From: Bacillota bacterium
GTDB taxonomy: Bacteria > Bacillota > Clostridia > Acetivibrionales > DTU013
Direction: 5' to 3'
Length of the DNA stretch: 64,000 nucleotides
NCBI GenBank assembly: GCA_023435305.1
Contig: JAEYRV010000003.1
Coordinates: forward strand, 62,001-126,000
Both the position numbers and the translations under genes were made by a program. This document shows positions 8,958-18,372 of this stretch, piece after piece (the first letter of the stretch is position 1; every line of letters starts with the position of its first letter). The notes beneath the pieces are model-generated. The model was given only the letters and a program-made list of their open reading frames with translations, ran no database searches and was not told the origin of the DNA.

Positions 8958-9158
8958 TTTATCACCTCAGACATATGATTTGATATAAGCAAATTAAAAA
9001 TGCTGGCAATATCAATCTCACCTTCCAATTGATGCATGTTAATTTGTGATTGTTGAATTTTGGAGAATGGCAAAATTACTCTGCGTAAAATATGGTGAAA
9101 ATGTAATCTGGGTCCTTTTTTAGTAAAAACAAAGGGGGCTTGATGGTTTTGATTCAAT

Positions 9159-9175
9159 ATGTGAGAAGCGTCCCC
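9159..9175 (-). repeat. REP-like repeat copy upstream of topoisomerase pair
   Basis: ATGTGAGAAGCGTCCCC, inverted orientation, sits 86 bases before the topoisomerase B-subunit start. Three copies of an AAATGATCA unit at 9220-9244 follow. Apart from these I see nothing else in the 303-base gap. Confidence 0.8.
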
Positions 9176-9260
9176 GCTTGACTTTAAAAAATCTTTATTG
9201 AATAATAATTACAGGTACAAATGATCAAAATGATCAAAATGATCTGGAGGATGGTCACAA

Positions 9261-11243
9261 ATGACAAAGGGAAAGAAACCTGAGGTCTACGGAAATGAGA
9301 GCATATCATCGCTGAAAGGAGCGGACAGAGTTCGCTTGAGGCCAGGTGTCATATTCGGCTCAGATGGTATAGAAGGCTGTCAGCACTCCTTTTTTGAAAT
9401 TTTGTCAAATTCTATTGACGAGGCTCGTGAAGGTTATGGTGATAAAATCGAGATTATTCGCCACAGCGACCGCTCTATTACCGTAAGGGATTATGGCAGA
9501 GGGATACCTGTTGATTTCAATCCAAAGGAAGATCGCTATAACTGGGAGCTGGTCTTTTGTGAGTTGTATGCGGGTGGGAAATATAAAAATAATTCCGGTG
9601 AGAATTATGAATTCAGCCTTGGACTGAACGGCCTTGGAAGCTGCGCAACACAGTACAGCTCCGAATATATGGACGTTACTGTGTTCAGGGATGGTTGCAG
9701 ATTTGATCTGCATTTTGAAAAAGGTGAAAACATCGGAGGCCTCATAAAGGAAAAATGCAAATATCAGAGTACAGGTACGATCCAGAGATGGAAGCCTGAT
9801 CTTGAAGTGTTTACCGATACTGATATTCCGCTTGAGTATTTTATTAATACACTTAAGAAACAGGCGGTCGTCAATGCGGGACTTCAGTTTATTCTGACAG
9901 ACGAGGCTGCGGGAAATACATATGAATTCTTTTATAAAAACGGAATAATTGATTATATCAGCGAAATCAGCGGGGATAAGGGCTTCACAGGCATACAGTT
10001 CTATGAATCCACAGCCAGAGGGCGGGACCGCGAGGATAAACCGGAATACAGAGTCAAGATGCAGGTAGCTTTTTGCTTCAACAATGAAGTGAATCTATTG
10101 GAATACTACCATAATTCAAGTTATCTGGAACATGGTGGTTCACCTGACCGTGCAGTCAAGGCCGCGTTTGTCAATGAACTCGACAAATGCATCAGGAATA
10201 GAGGAAAATATAACAAGGATGAGGCGAAAATCATATTTTCCGACATTCAAGACAGTCTTATTCTTGTTACAAACTCATTTTCGACAGTGACAAGCTATGA
10301 GAATCAGACAAAAAAATCTATAACAAACAAGTTCATTCAGGAAGCAATGACTGACTTTATGCGACAGCAGCTTGAGATATATTTCATAGAGAATAAGATC
10401 GAAAGCGACAAAATCATAGAACAGATACTTGTGAACAAGCGAAGCCGTGAGACTGCAGAGAAAACCAGGATAAATATCAAGAAAAAGCTTGGCAGCGCTA
10501 TCGACATCTCAAATAGAGTAAAGAAGTTTGTCGATTGCAGGACGAAGGATATCAGCAGAAGAGAGTTGTATATTGTCGAAGGAGATTCAGCACTGGGCTC
10601 TTGTAAAATGGGAAGAGATGCAGAATTCCAGGCGATTATGCCGGTTAGAGGAAAAATCCTTAATTGTCTTAAGGCCGAATACGACAGTATATTCAAAAAT
10701 GAAATCATTGTCGATCTGCTTAAGGTTCTTGGGTGCGGTGTTGAAATCAAGTCAAAACACAACAAGGATCTGAATACTTTTGATCTGAATAATTTCAGAT
10801 GGGCTAAAATCATCATATGCACTGATGCAGATGTTGACGGGTTCCAGATCAGGACACTGATCCTGGCAATGTTATACAGGCTGGTCCCGACGCTGATACA
10901 GGAGGGGAAGGTGTTTATAGCAGAGTCGCCGCTGTTTGAAATCACTTGTAAAGGCAAGACATATTTCGCATTTACAGAAAAGGAAAAGGTTCAGATACTG
11001 TCAAAGCTTGGAGACAATAAGTACACAATCCAGCGTTCTAAAGGCCTTGGCGAGAATGAACCTGAAATGATGTGGGAGACCACAATGAACCCGGAATCGA
11101 GAAGGCTTATCAAGATAATCCCCGATGATATCGAAAAAACAGAGGTGATGTTCGATTTGCTGCTGGGCGACAACCTCAAGGGCAGAAAAAGCTTTATCGA
11201 GGAAAACGGCATGCGATATATGGACATGATCGACGTAAGCTGA
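9261..11243 (+). CDS. type IIA DNA topoisomerase, B subunit (GyrB/ParE family, divergent)
   Basis: The 660-residue ATPase subunit cuts and reseals DNA together with the downstream A subunit. The GHKL ATPase region is visible as FEILSNSIDEAREGYG near residue 50, DYGRGIPVD near 80 and GLNGLGSC near 120. The Toprim region shows LYIVEGDSALGS near 440 and the metal site DADVDG near 525, followed by QRSKGLGENEPEMMW near 595. Several signature positions differ from canonical GyrB (GLNGLGSC in place of GLHGVGAS, RSKGLGEN in place of RYKGLGEM), so it looks like a paralogue and not the housekeeping gyrase. Length is like ParE. A GGAGG site precedes the ATG at 9261 by 10 bases. Whether it relaxes, decatenates or supercoils cannot be decided here. 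Confidence 0.88.
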   Translation: MTKGKKPEVYGNESISSLKGADRVRLRPGVIFGSDGIEGCQHSFFEILSNSIDEAREGYGDKIEIIRHSDRSITVRDYGRGIPVDFNPKEDRYNWELVFCELYAGGKYKNNSGENYEFSLGLNGLGSCATQYSSEYMDVTVFRDGCRFDLHFEKGENIGGLIKEKCKYQSTGTIQRWKPDLEVFTDTDIPLEYFINTLKKQAVVNAGLQFILTDEAAGNTYEFFYKNGIIDYISEISGDKGFTGIQFYESTARGRDREDKPEYRVKMQVAFCFNNEVNLLEYYHNSSYLEHGGSPDRAVKAAFVNELDKCIRNRGKYNKDEAKIIFSDIQDSLILVTNSFSTVTSYENQTKKSITNKFIQEAMTDFMRQQLEIYFIENKIESDKIIEQILVNKRSRETAEKTRINIKKKLGSAIDISNRVKKFVDCRTKDISRRELYIVEGDSALGSCKMGRDAEFQAIMPVRGKILNCLKAEYDSIFKNEIIVDLLKVLGCGVEIKSKHNKDLNTFDLNNFRWAKIIICTDADVDGFQIRTLILAMLYRLVPTLIQEGKVFIAESPLFEITCKGKTYFAFTEKEKVQILSKLGDNKYTIQRSKGLGENEPEMMWETTMNPESRRLIKIIPDDIEKTEVMFDLLLGDNLKGRKSFIEENGMRYMDMIDVS

Positions 11244-11249
11244 TCGGAT

Positions 11250-11318
11250 TTGGGAAAGTTCGCTAGTGGGGAAAGTTCGCTAGTGGGGACGGTTCGCTAG
11301 TGGGGACGGTTCTCAACT
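11250..11318 (+). repeat. four-copy 17-base tandem array derived from the REP-like motif
   Basis: Units TGGGGAAAGTTCGCTAG and TGGGGACGGTTCGCTAG repeat every 17 bases and end in TGGGGACGGTTCTCAAC, which is the REP-like core. The array starts 7 bases after the topoisomerase B stop codon. The remaining 190 bases before the next gene are AT-rich with no other recognisable element apart from the copy at 11507. Confidence 0.8.
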
Positions 11319-11506
11319 TTTCGATATGTACAAATAATTGTAGTTGATATTTTGCCATAAATACCTGATAGGATAGATAATCTATATAGATTTGCCATAA
11401 ATTTAGTTTATCAATGGATTTTTTTCATTAAGAATGTATTAACCAAGAAGCAGAAAACGGAAGAGAAGAATGTTTAAGCGTTTTGTTCTATAACTAAAGA
11501 GTAGAA

Positions 11507-11523
11507 ATGTGAGAAGCGTCCCC
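11507..11523 (-). repeat. REP-like repeat copy abutting the topoisomerase A-subunit ribosome binding site
   Basis: ATGTGAGAAGCGTCCCC ends 2 bases before AAAGGAGG. Its in-frame GTG at 11509 would add the residues MRSVPKGGT, but the true start lies after the Shine-Dalgarno. Confidence 0.8.
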
Positions 11524-11535
11524 AAAGGAGGTACT

Positions 11536-13725
11536 ATGTCAGACAAGAATTTGGTGCTGCAAAAAATACCGGATACAATCGAGCAGAATTTTATGCCGTA
11601 TGCGATGAGTGTCATAGTTTCGCGTGCGATACCAGAAATCGACGGTTTCAAACCATCCCACAGGAAACTGCTGTACACGATGTACAAAATGGGCCTGCTG
11701 ACAGGAAACAGGACGAAGTCGGCAAATGTCGTTGGTCAGACCATGAAACTGAATCCCCATGGCGATCAGGCCATTTATGAGACAATGGTCAGACTTACCA
11801 GAGGAAATGGAGCATTGCTCCATGCGTACATCGATTCAAAGGGCAATATGGGCCGTCAGTACTCCAGAGATATGAGGTTTGCGGCTCCCCGTTATACGGA
11901 GGTCAAGCTGGAGAAACTATGTGAGGAGATTTTTCGCGACCTGGACAAGAATACAGTGGATTTTGTCGATAATTACGACGGCACAATGAAGGAACCGACA
12001 CTGCTGCCTGCCACTTTCCCAAGCGTTCTAGTCAATGCTAATCAGGGGATTGCAGTCAGTATGGCCAGTAATCTCTGCAGCTTTAATCTTAAGGAGATAT
12101 GTGAAGCGACAATAGCTTATATTAATGATGAAAATGTCGATTTGCTTCAGTATATAAAAGCTCCTGATTTTTCGACCGGAGGCAGCCTTATATACAGTGA
12201 GCAGGAAATGCGGGAAATATTTGAAACTGGCCGGGGAGGCTTCAAGGTTAGGGCAAAATACAAATATGACAAGCAAAACAGCTGTATCGAAATATATGAA
12301 ATACCATACACGACGACTTCTGAGGCAATTATTGATGACATAATCGAGCTTGTGAAAAATGGAAAGATAAAAGATATTGTCGATGTACGCGATGAGACTG
12401 ATTTGGATGGACTAAAAATTACAATAGACATCAAAAAAAGTGCTGATCCTGAATCAATAATGAACAGGCTCTATAAACTGACAACATTGCAGGACACCTT
12501 CAGTTGCAACTTCAACATATTGATTGCCAGTGCTCCGAAGGTCCTGGGAATCCGATCAATACTGAGAGAGTGGGTTGACTTCCGAATAGGCTGCATCAAG
12601 CGGCAGACCGCGTTTGACATAGCGAAAAAGGAAGAGAAACTGCACCTGTTGTTCGGCTTACGAAAAATTTTACTGGACATAGATAAGGCAATTGCAATAA
12701 TAAGGAATACCGAGAATGATGCCAAGGTCGTGCCAAACCTTATGGAAGGCTTTGAAATCGACCGCGTACAGGCTGATTTCATTGCTGAGATCAAGCTTAG
12801 GAACCTGAATCGTGAATACATTCTCGACAAGGTTGGGGAAGTCGATTCTTTGCAAAAGGAGATTGCTGACCTGAAGGATGTGCTGGCAAGTGAAAAAAGA
12901 ATAAAGAAAATAATAGTCAAACAACTGGGAGAAGTAGCAAAAAAACATGGACAACCGAGAAAAACCGAGATTATTCTCGAAACTCATGTTGAGGAAATAA
13001 CTCAGGAGCATATGATAGAGGACTACAACCTGAAACTATTTCTTACTGAACAGAATTATCTCAAAAAGATCCCGCTTGTTTCGTTGAGGGCAAATCCGGA
13101 ACATAAGCTTAAAGATGATGATGTTATTGCATTAGAGGTCGAAACTCACAATAAAGCTGAATTGCTGCTGTTCTCTGACAAGCAGACGGTTTATAAGCTA
13201 AGGATATATGATATTCCTGATTGCAAGGCAAGTTCTCTTGGAGAATACCTTACAAATCTGCTCCAATTGGAGAACGGCGAAAAAATAATATATATGACAG
13301 CAACGGACAATTATTCTGGATATATGTTGTTTTCCTATGAAAACGGGAAATGTGCGAAGATTGATCTGGAGAGCTATGCCACAAAAACAAACCGGAAAAA
13401 GCTTGCTAATGCATATTCAGACTTTTCGCCACTTGTTGATATAAGGTTCATTAATGAAGATGTCGAGCTGGTTGCTTTCAGCAGTATAAACAAGGTATTG
13501 GTCTTCAATACCGGCAGTATCAACTCTAAAACGACACGCAATTCACAAGGCATACAAGTGATGAAGGAAAAGAAGGGGAGTAGGTTGTGTTATGTCAAGA
13601 CGATCCAGGAGTCAGGCATAAAAAATCCCGAATATTACAGGACTCGCAGCATACCGGCAGTAGGCTGCTATTTCAGAGAAGAGGATGCTGAAGACAAACA
13701 AATATCACTGGATATCGAAAAATAG
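11536..13725 (+). CDS. type IIA DNA topoisomerase, A subunit (GyrA/ParC family, divergent)
   Basis: This 729-residue breakage-reunion subunit pairs with the B subunit 292 bases upstream. AMSVIVSRAIPEIDGFKPSH near residue 25 and AAPRYTEVKLEKL near 118 are the family hallmarks; the Tyr in PRYTE is the nucleophile that links to DNA. A coiled-coil arm lies at about 360-470. The C-terminal part is only about 240 residues and lacks a recognisable GyrA box, which argues against supercoiling activity and for a Topo IV-like or specialised enzyme. The ATG at 11536 follows AAAGGAGG; the longer in-frame start lies in a REP-like repeat. The separate arrays and a 292-base gap leave open whether the pair is one transcript. 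Confidence 0.88.
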   Translation: MSDKNLVLQKIPDTIEQNFMPYAMSVIVSRAIPEIDGFKPSHRKLLYTMYKMGLLTGNRTKSANVVGQTMKLNPHGDQAIYETMVRLTRGNGALLHAYIDSKGNMGRQYSRDMRFAAPRYTEVKLEKLCEEIFRDLDKNTVDFVDNYDGTMKEPTLLPATFPSVLVNANQGIAVSMASNLCSFNLKEICEATIAYINDENVDLLQYIKAPDFSTGGSLIYSEQEMREIFETGRGGFKVRAKYKYDKQNSCIEIYEIPYTTTSEAIIDDIIELVKNGKIKDIVDVRDETDLDGLKITIDIKKSADPESIMNRLYKLTTLQDTFSCNFNILIASAPKVLGIRSILREWVDFRIGCIKRQTAFDIAKKEEKLHLLFGLRKILLDIDKAIAIIRNTENDAKVVPNLMEGFEIDRVQADFIAEIKLRNLNREYILDKVGEVDSLQKEIADLKDVLASEKRIKKIIVKQLGEVAKKHGQPRKTEIILETHVEEITQEHMIEDYNLKLFLTEQNYLKKIPLVSLRANPEHKLKDDDVIALEVETHNKAELLLFSDKQTVYKLRIYDIPDCKASSLGEYLTNLLQLENGEKIIYMTATDNYSGYMLFSYENGKCAKIDLESYATKTNRKKLANAYSDFSPLVDIRFINEDVELVAFSSINKVLVFNTGSINSKTTRNSQGIQVMKEKKGSRLCYVKTIQESGIKNPEYYRTRSIPAVGCYFREEDAEDKQISLDIEK

Positions 13726-13744
13726 CACCAGCAAAGATCGTAAA

Positions 13745-13803
13745 GATTTGATTGAGGGACAAAAAATTACAACATTTGTTTGAGAGTCAAAATTACAACA
13801 GAT
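13745..13803 (+). repeat. two-copy direct repeat after topoisomerase A subunit
   Basis: TTGAGGGACAAAAAATTACA and TTGAGAGTCAAAATTACAAC form two diverged copies about 30 bases apart. The rest of the 247-base gap shows nothing clear. Confidence 0.5.
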
Positions 13804-13972
13804 GTGCTAATATGGCATAATAACTGATGTAGTAGCTCAAACAGAATAAATGTGACGTGATTTGTAAAAATATAGGATGTGTTGCACCAAGAGCATTTTG
13901 TTTCGGGACACCGATTACAGAAACAACTGATTGTATTTGACTGACAAGATATTACTTGACAGAGGTAGAAGT

Positions 13973-14701
13973 TTGGAAAGAAGTAAAAAACAAAGACTTA
14001 TTCTTTACATATTTCTAATAGTAGTGTTTCTATGCTTGCTTGTTTATTTGGGGATCAGGTTTGGTCCCCGTATTACTGAACTCGCCAGTAAACCTGAGGA
14101 ACTGAAGGATATGCTCAACTCATTCGGTTGGAAAGGGATACTTATTTTTATTGGTTTCCAGGTACTGCAGGTGGTTGTAGCGGCGATTCCGGGTGAATTT
14201 GTCCAAATTGCTGGAGGATACGTATACGGCACAATCGCGGGGACATTATACTCGCTTGCAGGAATTGTGACAGGATCTGTATTTGTTTTCGCTATAGCCC
14301 GGCTTATAGGGTACCCTGTGGTAAAGCTCTTTGTAACACCAAAACAGCTTGAGAAGTTCAGCTTCATGATGAACAGCAATAAATCCGAGGCTGCCATGTT
14401 CATACTCTTTCTGATACCGGGCATCCCCAAGGACATTTTGACATATATCGCAGGGTTAACGCCTGTGAAACCGCTCAAGTTTTTCGTGATAATAACAATC
14501 GGAAGGCTTCCGGCCTTGTTGGGGTCGTCATTTATAGGTCATAACACGCAAAAGGGCAATTATGGAATTGTAATCGCAGTTTCAGTAGTTGCAGTTGTTT
14601 TATTTGCGGTTGGCCTGATTTTTAGAGACAGAATAATTGACTGGACACATAAGCTGATAAAAAATAAAGAGAAAATTGGCGACACAGAAAAAGGTCAATA
14701 A
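13973..14701 (+). CDS. TVP38/TMEM64 (SNARE-associated, VTT/DedA-like) membrane protein
   Basis: The protein of about 242 residues has one N-terminal helix (LILYIFLIVVFLCLLVYLGI), then the VTT core with QVLQVVVAAIPGEFVQIAGG, a Gly-rich helix pair and a conserved FLIPGIPKDILTYIAGLTP segment. This is the TVP38/TMEM64 family of integral membrane proteins, DedA relatives now associated with lipid scrambling or transport; a specific substrate is not established. I chose TTG 13973 because AGAGG lies 7 bases upstream. An alternative TTG at 13931 has no ribosome binding site. It ends in a strong hairpin shared with the convergent aspartate kinase gene. Confidence 0.82.
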   Translation: MERSKKQRLILYIFLIVVFLCLLVYLGIRFGPRITELASKPEELKDMLNSFGWKGILIFIGFQVLQVVVAAIPGEFVQIAGGYVYGTIAGTLYSLAGIVTGSVFVFAIARLIGYPVVKLFVTPKQLEKFSFMMNSNKSEAAMFILFLIPGIPKDILTYIAGLTPVKPLKFFVIITIGRLPALLGSSFIGHNTQKGNYGIVIAVSVVAVVLFAVGLIFRDRIIDWTHKLIKNKEKIGDTEKGQ

Positions 14702-14713
14702 TATCTCATATTA

Positions 14714-14758
14714 GTACAAAAAAACAGGCGGGGATTTTTTCCTTCGCCTGTTTTGTAC
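14714..14758. terminator. bidirectional intrinsic terminator
   Basis: ACAAAAAAACAGGCG pairs with CGCCTGTTTTGT, with A- and T-runs on the two sides, between convergent genes. Confidence 0.8.
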
Positions 14759-14781
14759 AGCGCTACATAAATGTGATTATC

Positions 14782-16131
14782 TTACTTGAAGAATTCTTCG
14801 TACAATGCTCTTATTGCATTGTCTCGTTCGTGGTCCTTGATTCCAAAAATCATACTGACTTCTGACGGACCCTGGCTGATCATATCAAGATTAATATGGT
14901 TTCTTGACAACGCGCCGGACGCTCTTGCAGTTATTCCTACAGTATTACGCATCCCCTCGCCGACTATCATGACAAGAGCAAGGTTTTTCTGAACGGAAAT
15001 ATCATCTACTGCGAGTTCTGTCCTGATGCGCTCAACTATCCTTTTCTCCTTATTTTCATCCAAATGAATCTGTTTTAAAATTATTGTAATGTTATCTATA
15101 CCTGACGGCATATGCTCAAAGGGTATATGCTCCTCCTCCAGTATTTGCAGCAGCTTGCGTCCAAAGCCTATTTCACGGTTCATAAGATATTTGCTAAGGT
15201 AAATAAAGCAAAATCCTATATCTCCAGCTATACCGACAACGGGCTCTGATATATTATGACGTTCCTTGACAATTGTCGTACCTGGAGCCGTAGGGTTGTT
15301 GGTATTTTTGATCCTTACAGGAATACCTCTCTGAAATACAGGAACCAATGCCTCTTCGTGGAATACACTGAAGCCTGCGTAGGAAAGTTCTCGCATTTCT
15401 CTGTAGGTAGCTTCATAAATGGGCTTTGGAGACACAATCAGGTTTGGATTAGCAGAGTACACATTATCAACATCTGTAAAATTCTCATAAAGGTCAGCTT
15501 TAACAGCAGCAGCAAGTATGGAGCCTGTAATGTCAGAACCTCCTCTTGGAAGCGTTACAACTTCACCATTTGTCGAATATCCAAAAAAGCCGGGGAATAT
15601 TGTGATGCCCGCATAATTTGACAGCGACATCAAGTTTTCATAGGATTGCGGCAAAACCTGAGCATTTCCGAATTCATCGCTTAAAAATAACCCGGCATCC
15701 TTTGGGTTCACATAACGAGCGTCTTTGCCAATGCTGCACAAATAAGCAGCGACAAGCTTTGCACTGTTGTCCTCTCCGGCTGCCTTCAGATTGTCCAGAT
15801 ATCTGTCCTTATTTGTTTTATCGCTGTTTACACGTGCCTTGAGATCCTCAGCAATGATGTTGACTATATCATCAGATAACCCGAGCTCAGATGCTATTTC
15901 TGCATATCTTGTTACGATTGCCTGCAGTTCCGGATCTGCGTTTCCCTTTTCAAGACCGGCCTTTGCACAGGAAATGAGCATATCAGTAACCTTGACATCA
16001 TTACTGTTTCGTTTGCCGGGCGCTGAAACCACAACGATCCTGCGTTCCGGATCAGATGTTACGATTGAACATACTTTCTTTATCTGACTGGCGGATGCAA
16101 GAGAAGTTCCGCCGAATTTTGCAACTTTCAT
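14782..16131 (-). CDS. aspartate kinase
   Basis: This 449-residue enzyme phosphorylates L-aspartate, the first step to lysine, threonine, methionine and diaminopimelate. It begins MKVAKFGGTSLAS, the classical KFGGTS nucleotide and substrate motif. It also shows LPRGGSDITGS near residue 203 and an FTDVDNVY-type segment near 223. Two ACT domains at about 300-449 (VGIAGDIGFCF onward, then VMIVGEGMRNTVGITARASG) suggest feedback by an end-product amino acid. The length matches the monofunctional LysC III-like type. The ATG at 16131 is preferred to the upstream TTG at 16146 by homology of the KFGGTS opening. A TTGACA-type promoter lies directly upstream. It is monocistronic. Confidence 0.92.
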   Translation of the reverse strand: MKVAKFGGTSLASASQIKKVCSIVTSDPERRIVVVSAPGKRNSNDVKVTDMLISCAKAGLEKGNADPELQAIVTRYAEIASELGLSDDIVNIIAEDLKARVNSDKTNKDRYLDNLKAAGEDNSAKLVAAYLCSIGKDARYVNPKDAGLFLSDEFGNAQVLPQSYENLMSLSNYAGITIFPGFFGYSTNGEVVTLPRGGSDITGSILAAAVKADLYENFTDVDNVYSANPNLIVSPKPIYEATYREMRELSYAGFSVFHEEALVPVFQRGIPVRIKNTNNPTAPGTTIVKERHNISEPVVGIAGDIGFCFIYLSKYLMNREIGFGRKLLQILEEEHIPFEHMPSGIDNITIILKQIHLDENKEKRIVERIRTELAVDDISVQKNLALVMIVGEGMRNTVGITARASGALSRNHINLDMISQGPSEVSMIFGIKDHERDNAIRALYEEFFK

Positions 16132-16164
16132 TTGACAAGCCCCCAAAATCGTTTATTTCATCCT

Positions 16165-16194
16165 ATTATCACACCATGCAAAAGGGTATGTCAA
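16165..16194 (-). promoter_or_regulatory. sigma-A promoter of aspartate kinase
   Basis: On the minus strand TTGACA (16189-16194) and GATAAT (16165-16170) are separated by 18 bases and sit 34-63 bases before the start. Confidence 0.75.
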
Positions 16195-16235
16195 TAAGAA
16201 AATAGCATAGTTTCTGCATATTATGATATATTTTG

Positions 16236-16249
16236 CGAACACTTGTTTG
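16236..16249 (+). promoter_or_regulatory. LexA (SOS) box of uvrB
   Basis: CGAACACTTGTTTG fits the Gram-positive LexA pattern GAAC-N4-GTTY and overlaps the -35 hexamer. LexA bound here should block the uvrB promoter until DNA damage. Confidence 0.75.
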
Positions 16250-16274
16250 AAGTGTAATTCATTTGTGCTATAAT
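16247..16274 (+). promoter_or_regulatory. sigma-A promoter of uvrB
   Basis: TTGAAG at 16247-16252, a 16-base spacer and TATAAT at 16269-16274, with an extended TGC before the -10. The predicted transcription start falls at the edge of the REP-like palindrome. Confidence 0.78.
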
Positions 16275-16278
16275 GTGT

Positions 16279-16354
16279 GGGGACGGTTCTCACATTTTTA
16301 CAAGTTGCGAAATGTGAGAAGCGTCCCCAAAGTAAAAAGTTGAGAAGCGTCCCC
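16279..16354. repeat. REP-like palindrome plus third copy in the uvrB leader
   Basis: GGGGACGGTTCTCACATTT (16279-16297) and its near-perfect inverse AAATGTGAGAAGCGTCCCC (16310-16328) are separated by 12 bases and can fold into a long hairpin. A further inverted copy, AAAGTTGAGAAGCGTCCCC, lies at 16336-16354. All are in the 5' untranslated region. Confidence 0.85.
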
Positions 16355-16383
16355 AAGTTAGCATCCCCGAAAGGAGATTGGAT

Positions 16384-18372
16384 ATGGCGGAGTTTAAGAT
16401 CGTGTCTGACTATAAGATGTGCGGTGACCAGCCGGAGGCGGTGGATCAGCTGGTGCAGGGCCTGAACAGGGGCTACAGGCACCAGACGCTGCTGGGCGTC
16501 ACCGGGTCGGGTAAGACATTTACCATGGCAAATGTAATAGAACGGGTCCAGCGGCCAACATTGGTCATCGCACACAACAAGACGCTGGCGGCGCAGCTGT
16601 GCAGCGAGTTTAAGGAGTTTTTTCCGAATAATGCAGTGGAATACTTTGTGAGCTATTATGATTACTATCAGCCCGAGGCATATATCGCCTCAACGGATAC
16701 TTATATAGAAAAGGATTCATCTATAAATGATGAGATCGATCAGCTCAGGCACTCGGCAACTGCCGCACTTTTTGAGAGGCGTGATGTAATAATTGTAGCA
16801 AGCGTGTCGTGCATCTACGGCCTGGGTGACCCGGAGGACTATACGGAACTGATGATATCATTAAGGCCGGGAATGAAAAAAGACAGGGATGAAGTTATCA
16901 GAAGGCTGGTTGATATACAATATGAAAGAAATGAAATAGACTTCAAGAGAGGGAAGTTCAGGGCAAGGGGAGATGTGCTGGAAGTGTTCCCCCCCGATTC
17001 AAAGGAGCAGGTCCTGAGGATCGAGTTTTTTGGAGATGAGATCGAAAAATTATCAGTGGTGAATTATCTTACCGGTGAGATACTTGGTGTAAAGCCGCAT
17101 GTAGCAATATTTCCTGCGAACCACTATGCGACTACCAGGCCCAAGATGCTCAGATCCATTGCAACTATTGAGCAGGAACTCGAAGAAAGGCTGAAGGAGC
17201 TGAGGGATCAGGAAAAGCTGCTGGAGGCACAGAGACTGGAGCAAAGAACAAGGTACGATCTTGAAATGCTTCAGGAGATAGGCTTTTGCCAGGGGATAGA
17301 GAATTATTCGAGGCACATCAGCGGCAGGGAGCCGGGAAGTCCGCCTTATACGCTGATAGATTATTTCCCGGAGGACCTGCTGGTAATAATCGATGAGTCC
17401 CATGTATCTGTGCCGCAGATCAGCAGCATGTACAACGGTGACCGCTCCAGGAAGGAATCACTGGTGGAATACGGTTTCAGGCTGCCTTCAGCATATGACA
17501 ACAGACCGCTGAGGTTCGAAGAGTTCGAAAAGAAGGTCAAACAGGCTGTATATGTGAGTGCGACACCGGGACAGTATGAAAAACGCCATTCACAGCAAAC
17601 TGCCGAGCAGATTATCAGGCCCACCGGTCTGATCGATCCGGAGGTCATTGTAAGGCCTGTAAAAGGCCAGATCGACGACTTGATCGGCGAGATCTCAAAG
17701 CGTGTTGACAAGAAACAGAGAGTTCTTGTAACGACGTTGACCAAAAAAATGGCAGAGGATCTGACAACATATTTAAAGGATCTGGATTTCAAGGTCGAAT
17801 ACCTGCATTCCGATGTCGAAACACTTGACAGAATCGAGCTTATCAGGAACCTGAGGCTTGGTGTGTTCGATGTGCTGGTGGGAATAAACCTTCTGAGGGA
17901 AGGGCTTGATCTTCCCGAGGTCACCCTTGTTGCGATCCTTGATGCGGACAAGGAGGGCTTCCTGCGTTCGGAGACATCGCTTATCCAGACCATTGGCAGG
18001 GCCGCGAGAAATGTTGAAGGAACTGTAATCATGTATGCGGATACGATTACAGACTCCATGCAAAAGGCGATAAGTGAAACAAACAGAAGAAGGAAGATCC
18101 AGATGGATTACAACCTTGAGCATGGTATTACTCCGACAACTATTCAAAAGGATGTCAGAGACACATTCGAGACTATAAGAATGGCAGAATCCGACACAAA
18201 ATACTCATATTCACCGGATATTGAACATATGGACGAGGAAGATCTGCAGAAGCTTATGAACAAGATAGAAAAAGAAATGAAGGAAGCGGCCAGAGAGCTC
18301 CAGTTTGAAAGGGCAGCCGCACTGAGGGACAGGCTGAAGGAATTGCAGGATAAAGTCAAGGGTAAGGGCTAA
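16384..18372 (+). CDS. uvrB: excinuclease ABC subunit B
   Basis: This 662-residue helicase-like subunit of nucleotide excision repair verifies damage after UvrA loading and recruits UvrC. Walker A is LLGVTGSGKTFTMANV near residue 40. The beta-hairpin region is YYDYYQPEAYIASTDTYIEK near 92. DESHVS is the Walker B motif near 338, and TIGRAARN is the last helicase motif near 540. The C-terminal UVR domain, ELQFERAAALRDRLKELQDK, ends the protein. The ATG at 16384 follows AAAGGAG; an in-frame TTG at 16378 overlaps it too closely. It has its own LexA-controlled promoter and is separated from uvrA by 5 kb, whereas the two are adjacent in many Firmicutes. Confidence 0.97.
   Translation: MAEFKIVSDYKMCGDQPEAVDQLVQGLNRGYRHQTLLGVTGSGKTFTMANVIERVQRPTLVIAHNKTLAAQLCSEFKEFFPNNAVEYFVSYYDYYQPEAYIASTDTYIEKDSSINDEIDQLRHSATAALFERRDVIIVASVSCIYGLGDPEDYTELMISLRPGMKKDRDEVIRRLVDIQYERNEIDFKRGKFRARGDVLEVFPPDSKEQVLRIEFFGDEIEKLSVVNYLTGEILGVKPHVAIFPANHYATTRPKMLRSIATIEQELEERLKELRDQEKLLEAQRLEQRTRYDLEMLQEIGFCQGIENYSRHISGREPGSPPYTLIDYFPEDLLVIIDESHVSVPQISSMYNGDRSRKESLVEYGFRLPSAYDNRPLRFEEFEKKVKQAVYVSATPGQYEKRHSQQTAEQIIRPTGLIDPEVIVRPVKGQIDDLIGEISKRVDKKQRVLVTTLTKKMAEDLTTYLKDLDFKVEYLHSDVETLDRIELIRNLRLGVFDVLVGINLLREGLDLPEVTLVAILDADKEGFLRSETSLIQTIGRAARNVEGTVIMYADTITDSMQKAISETNRRRKIQMDYNLEHGITPTTIQKDVRDTFETIRMAESDTKYSYSPDIEHMDEEDLQKLMNKIEKEMKEAARELQFERAAALRDRLKELQDKVKGKG

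Noticed and set aside
17361..18059. 232-codon minus-strand frame within uvrB
   Set aside because: It lies wholly inside a conserved uvrB region and is explained by codon bias on the opposite strand.
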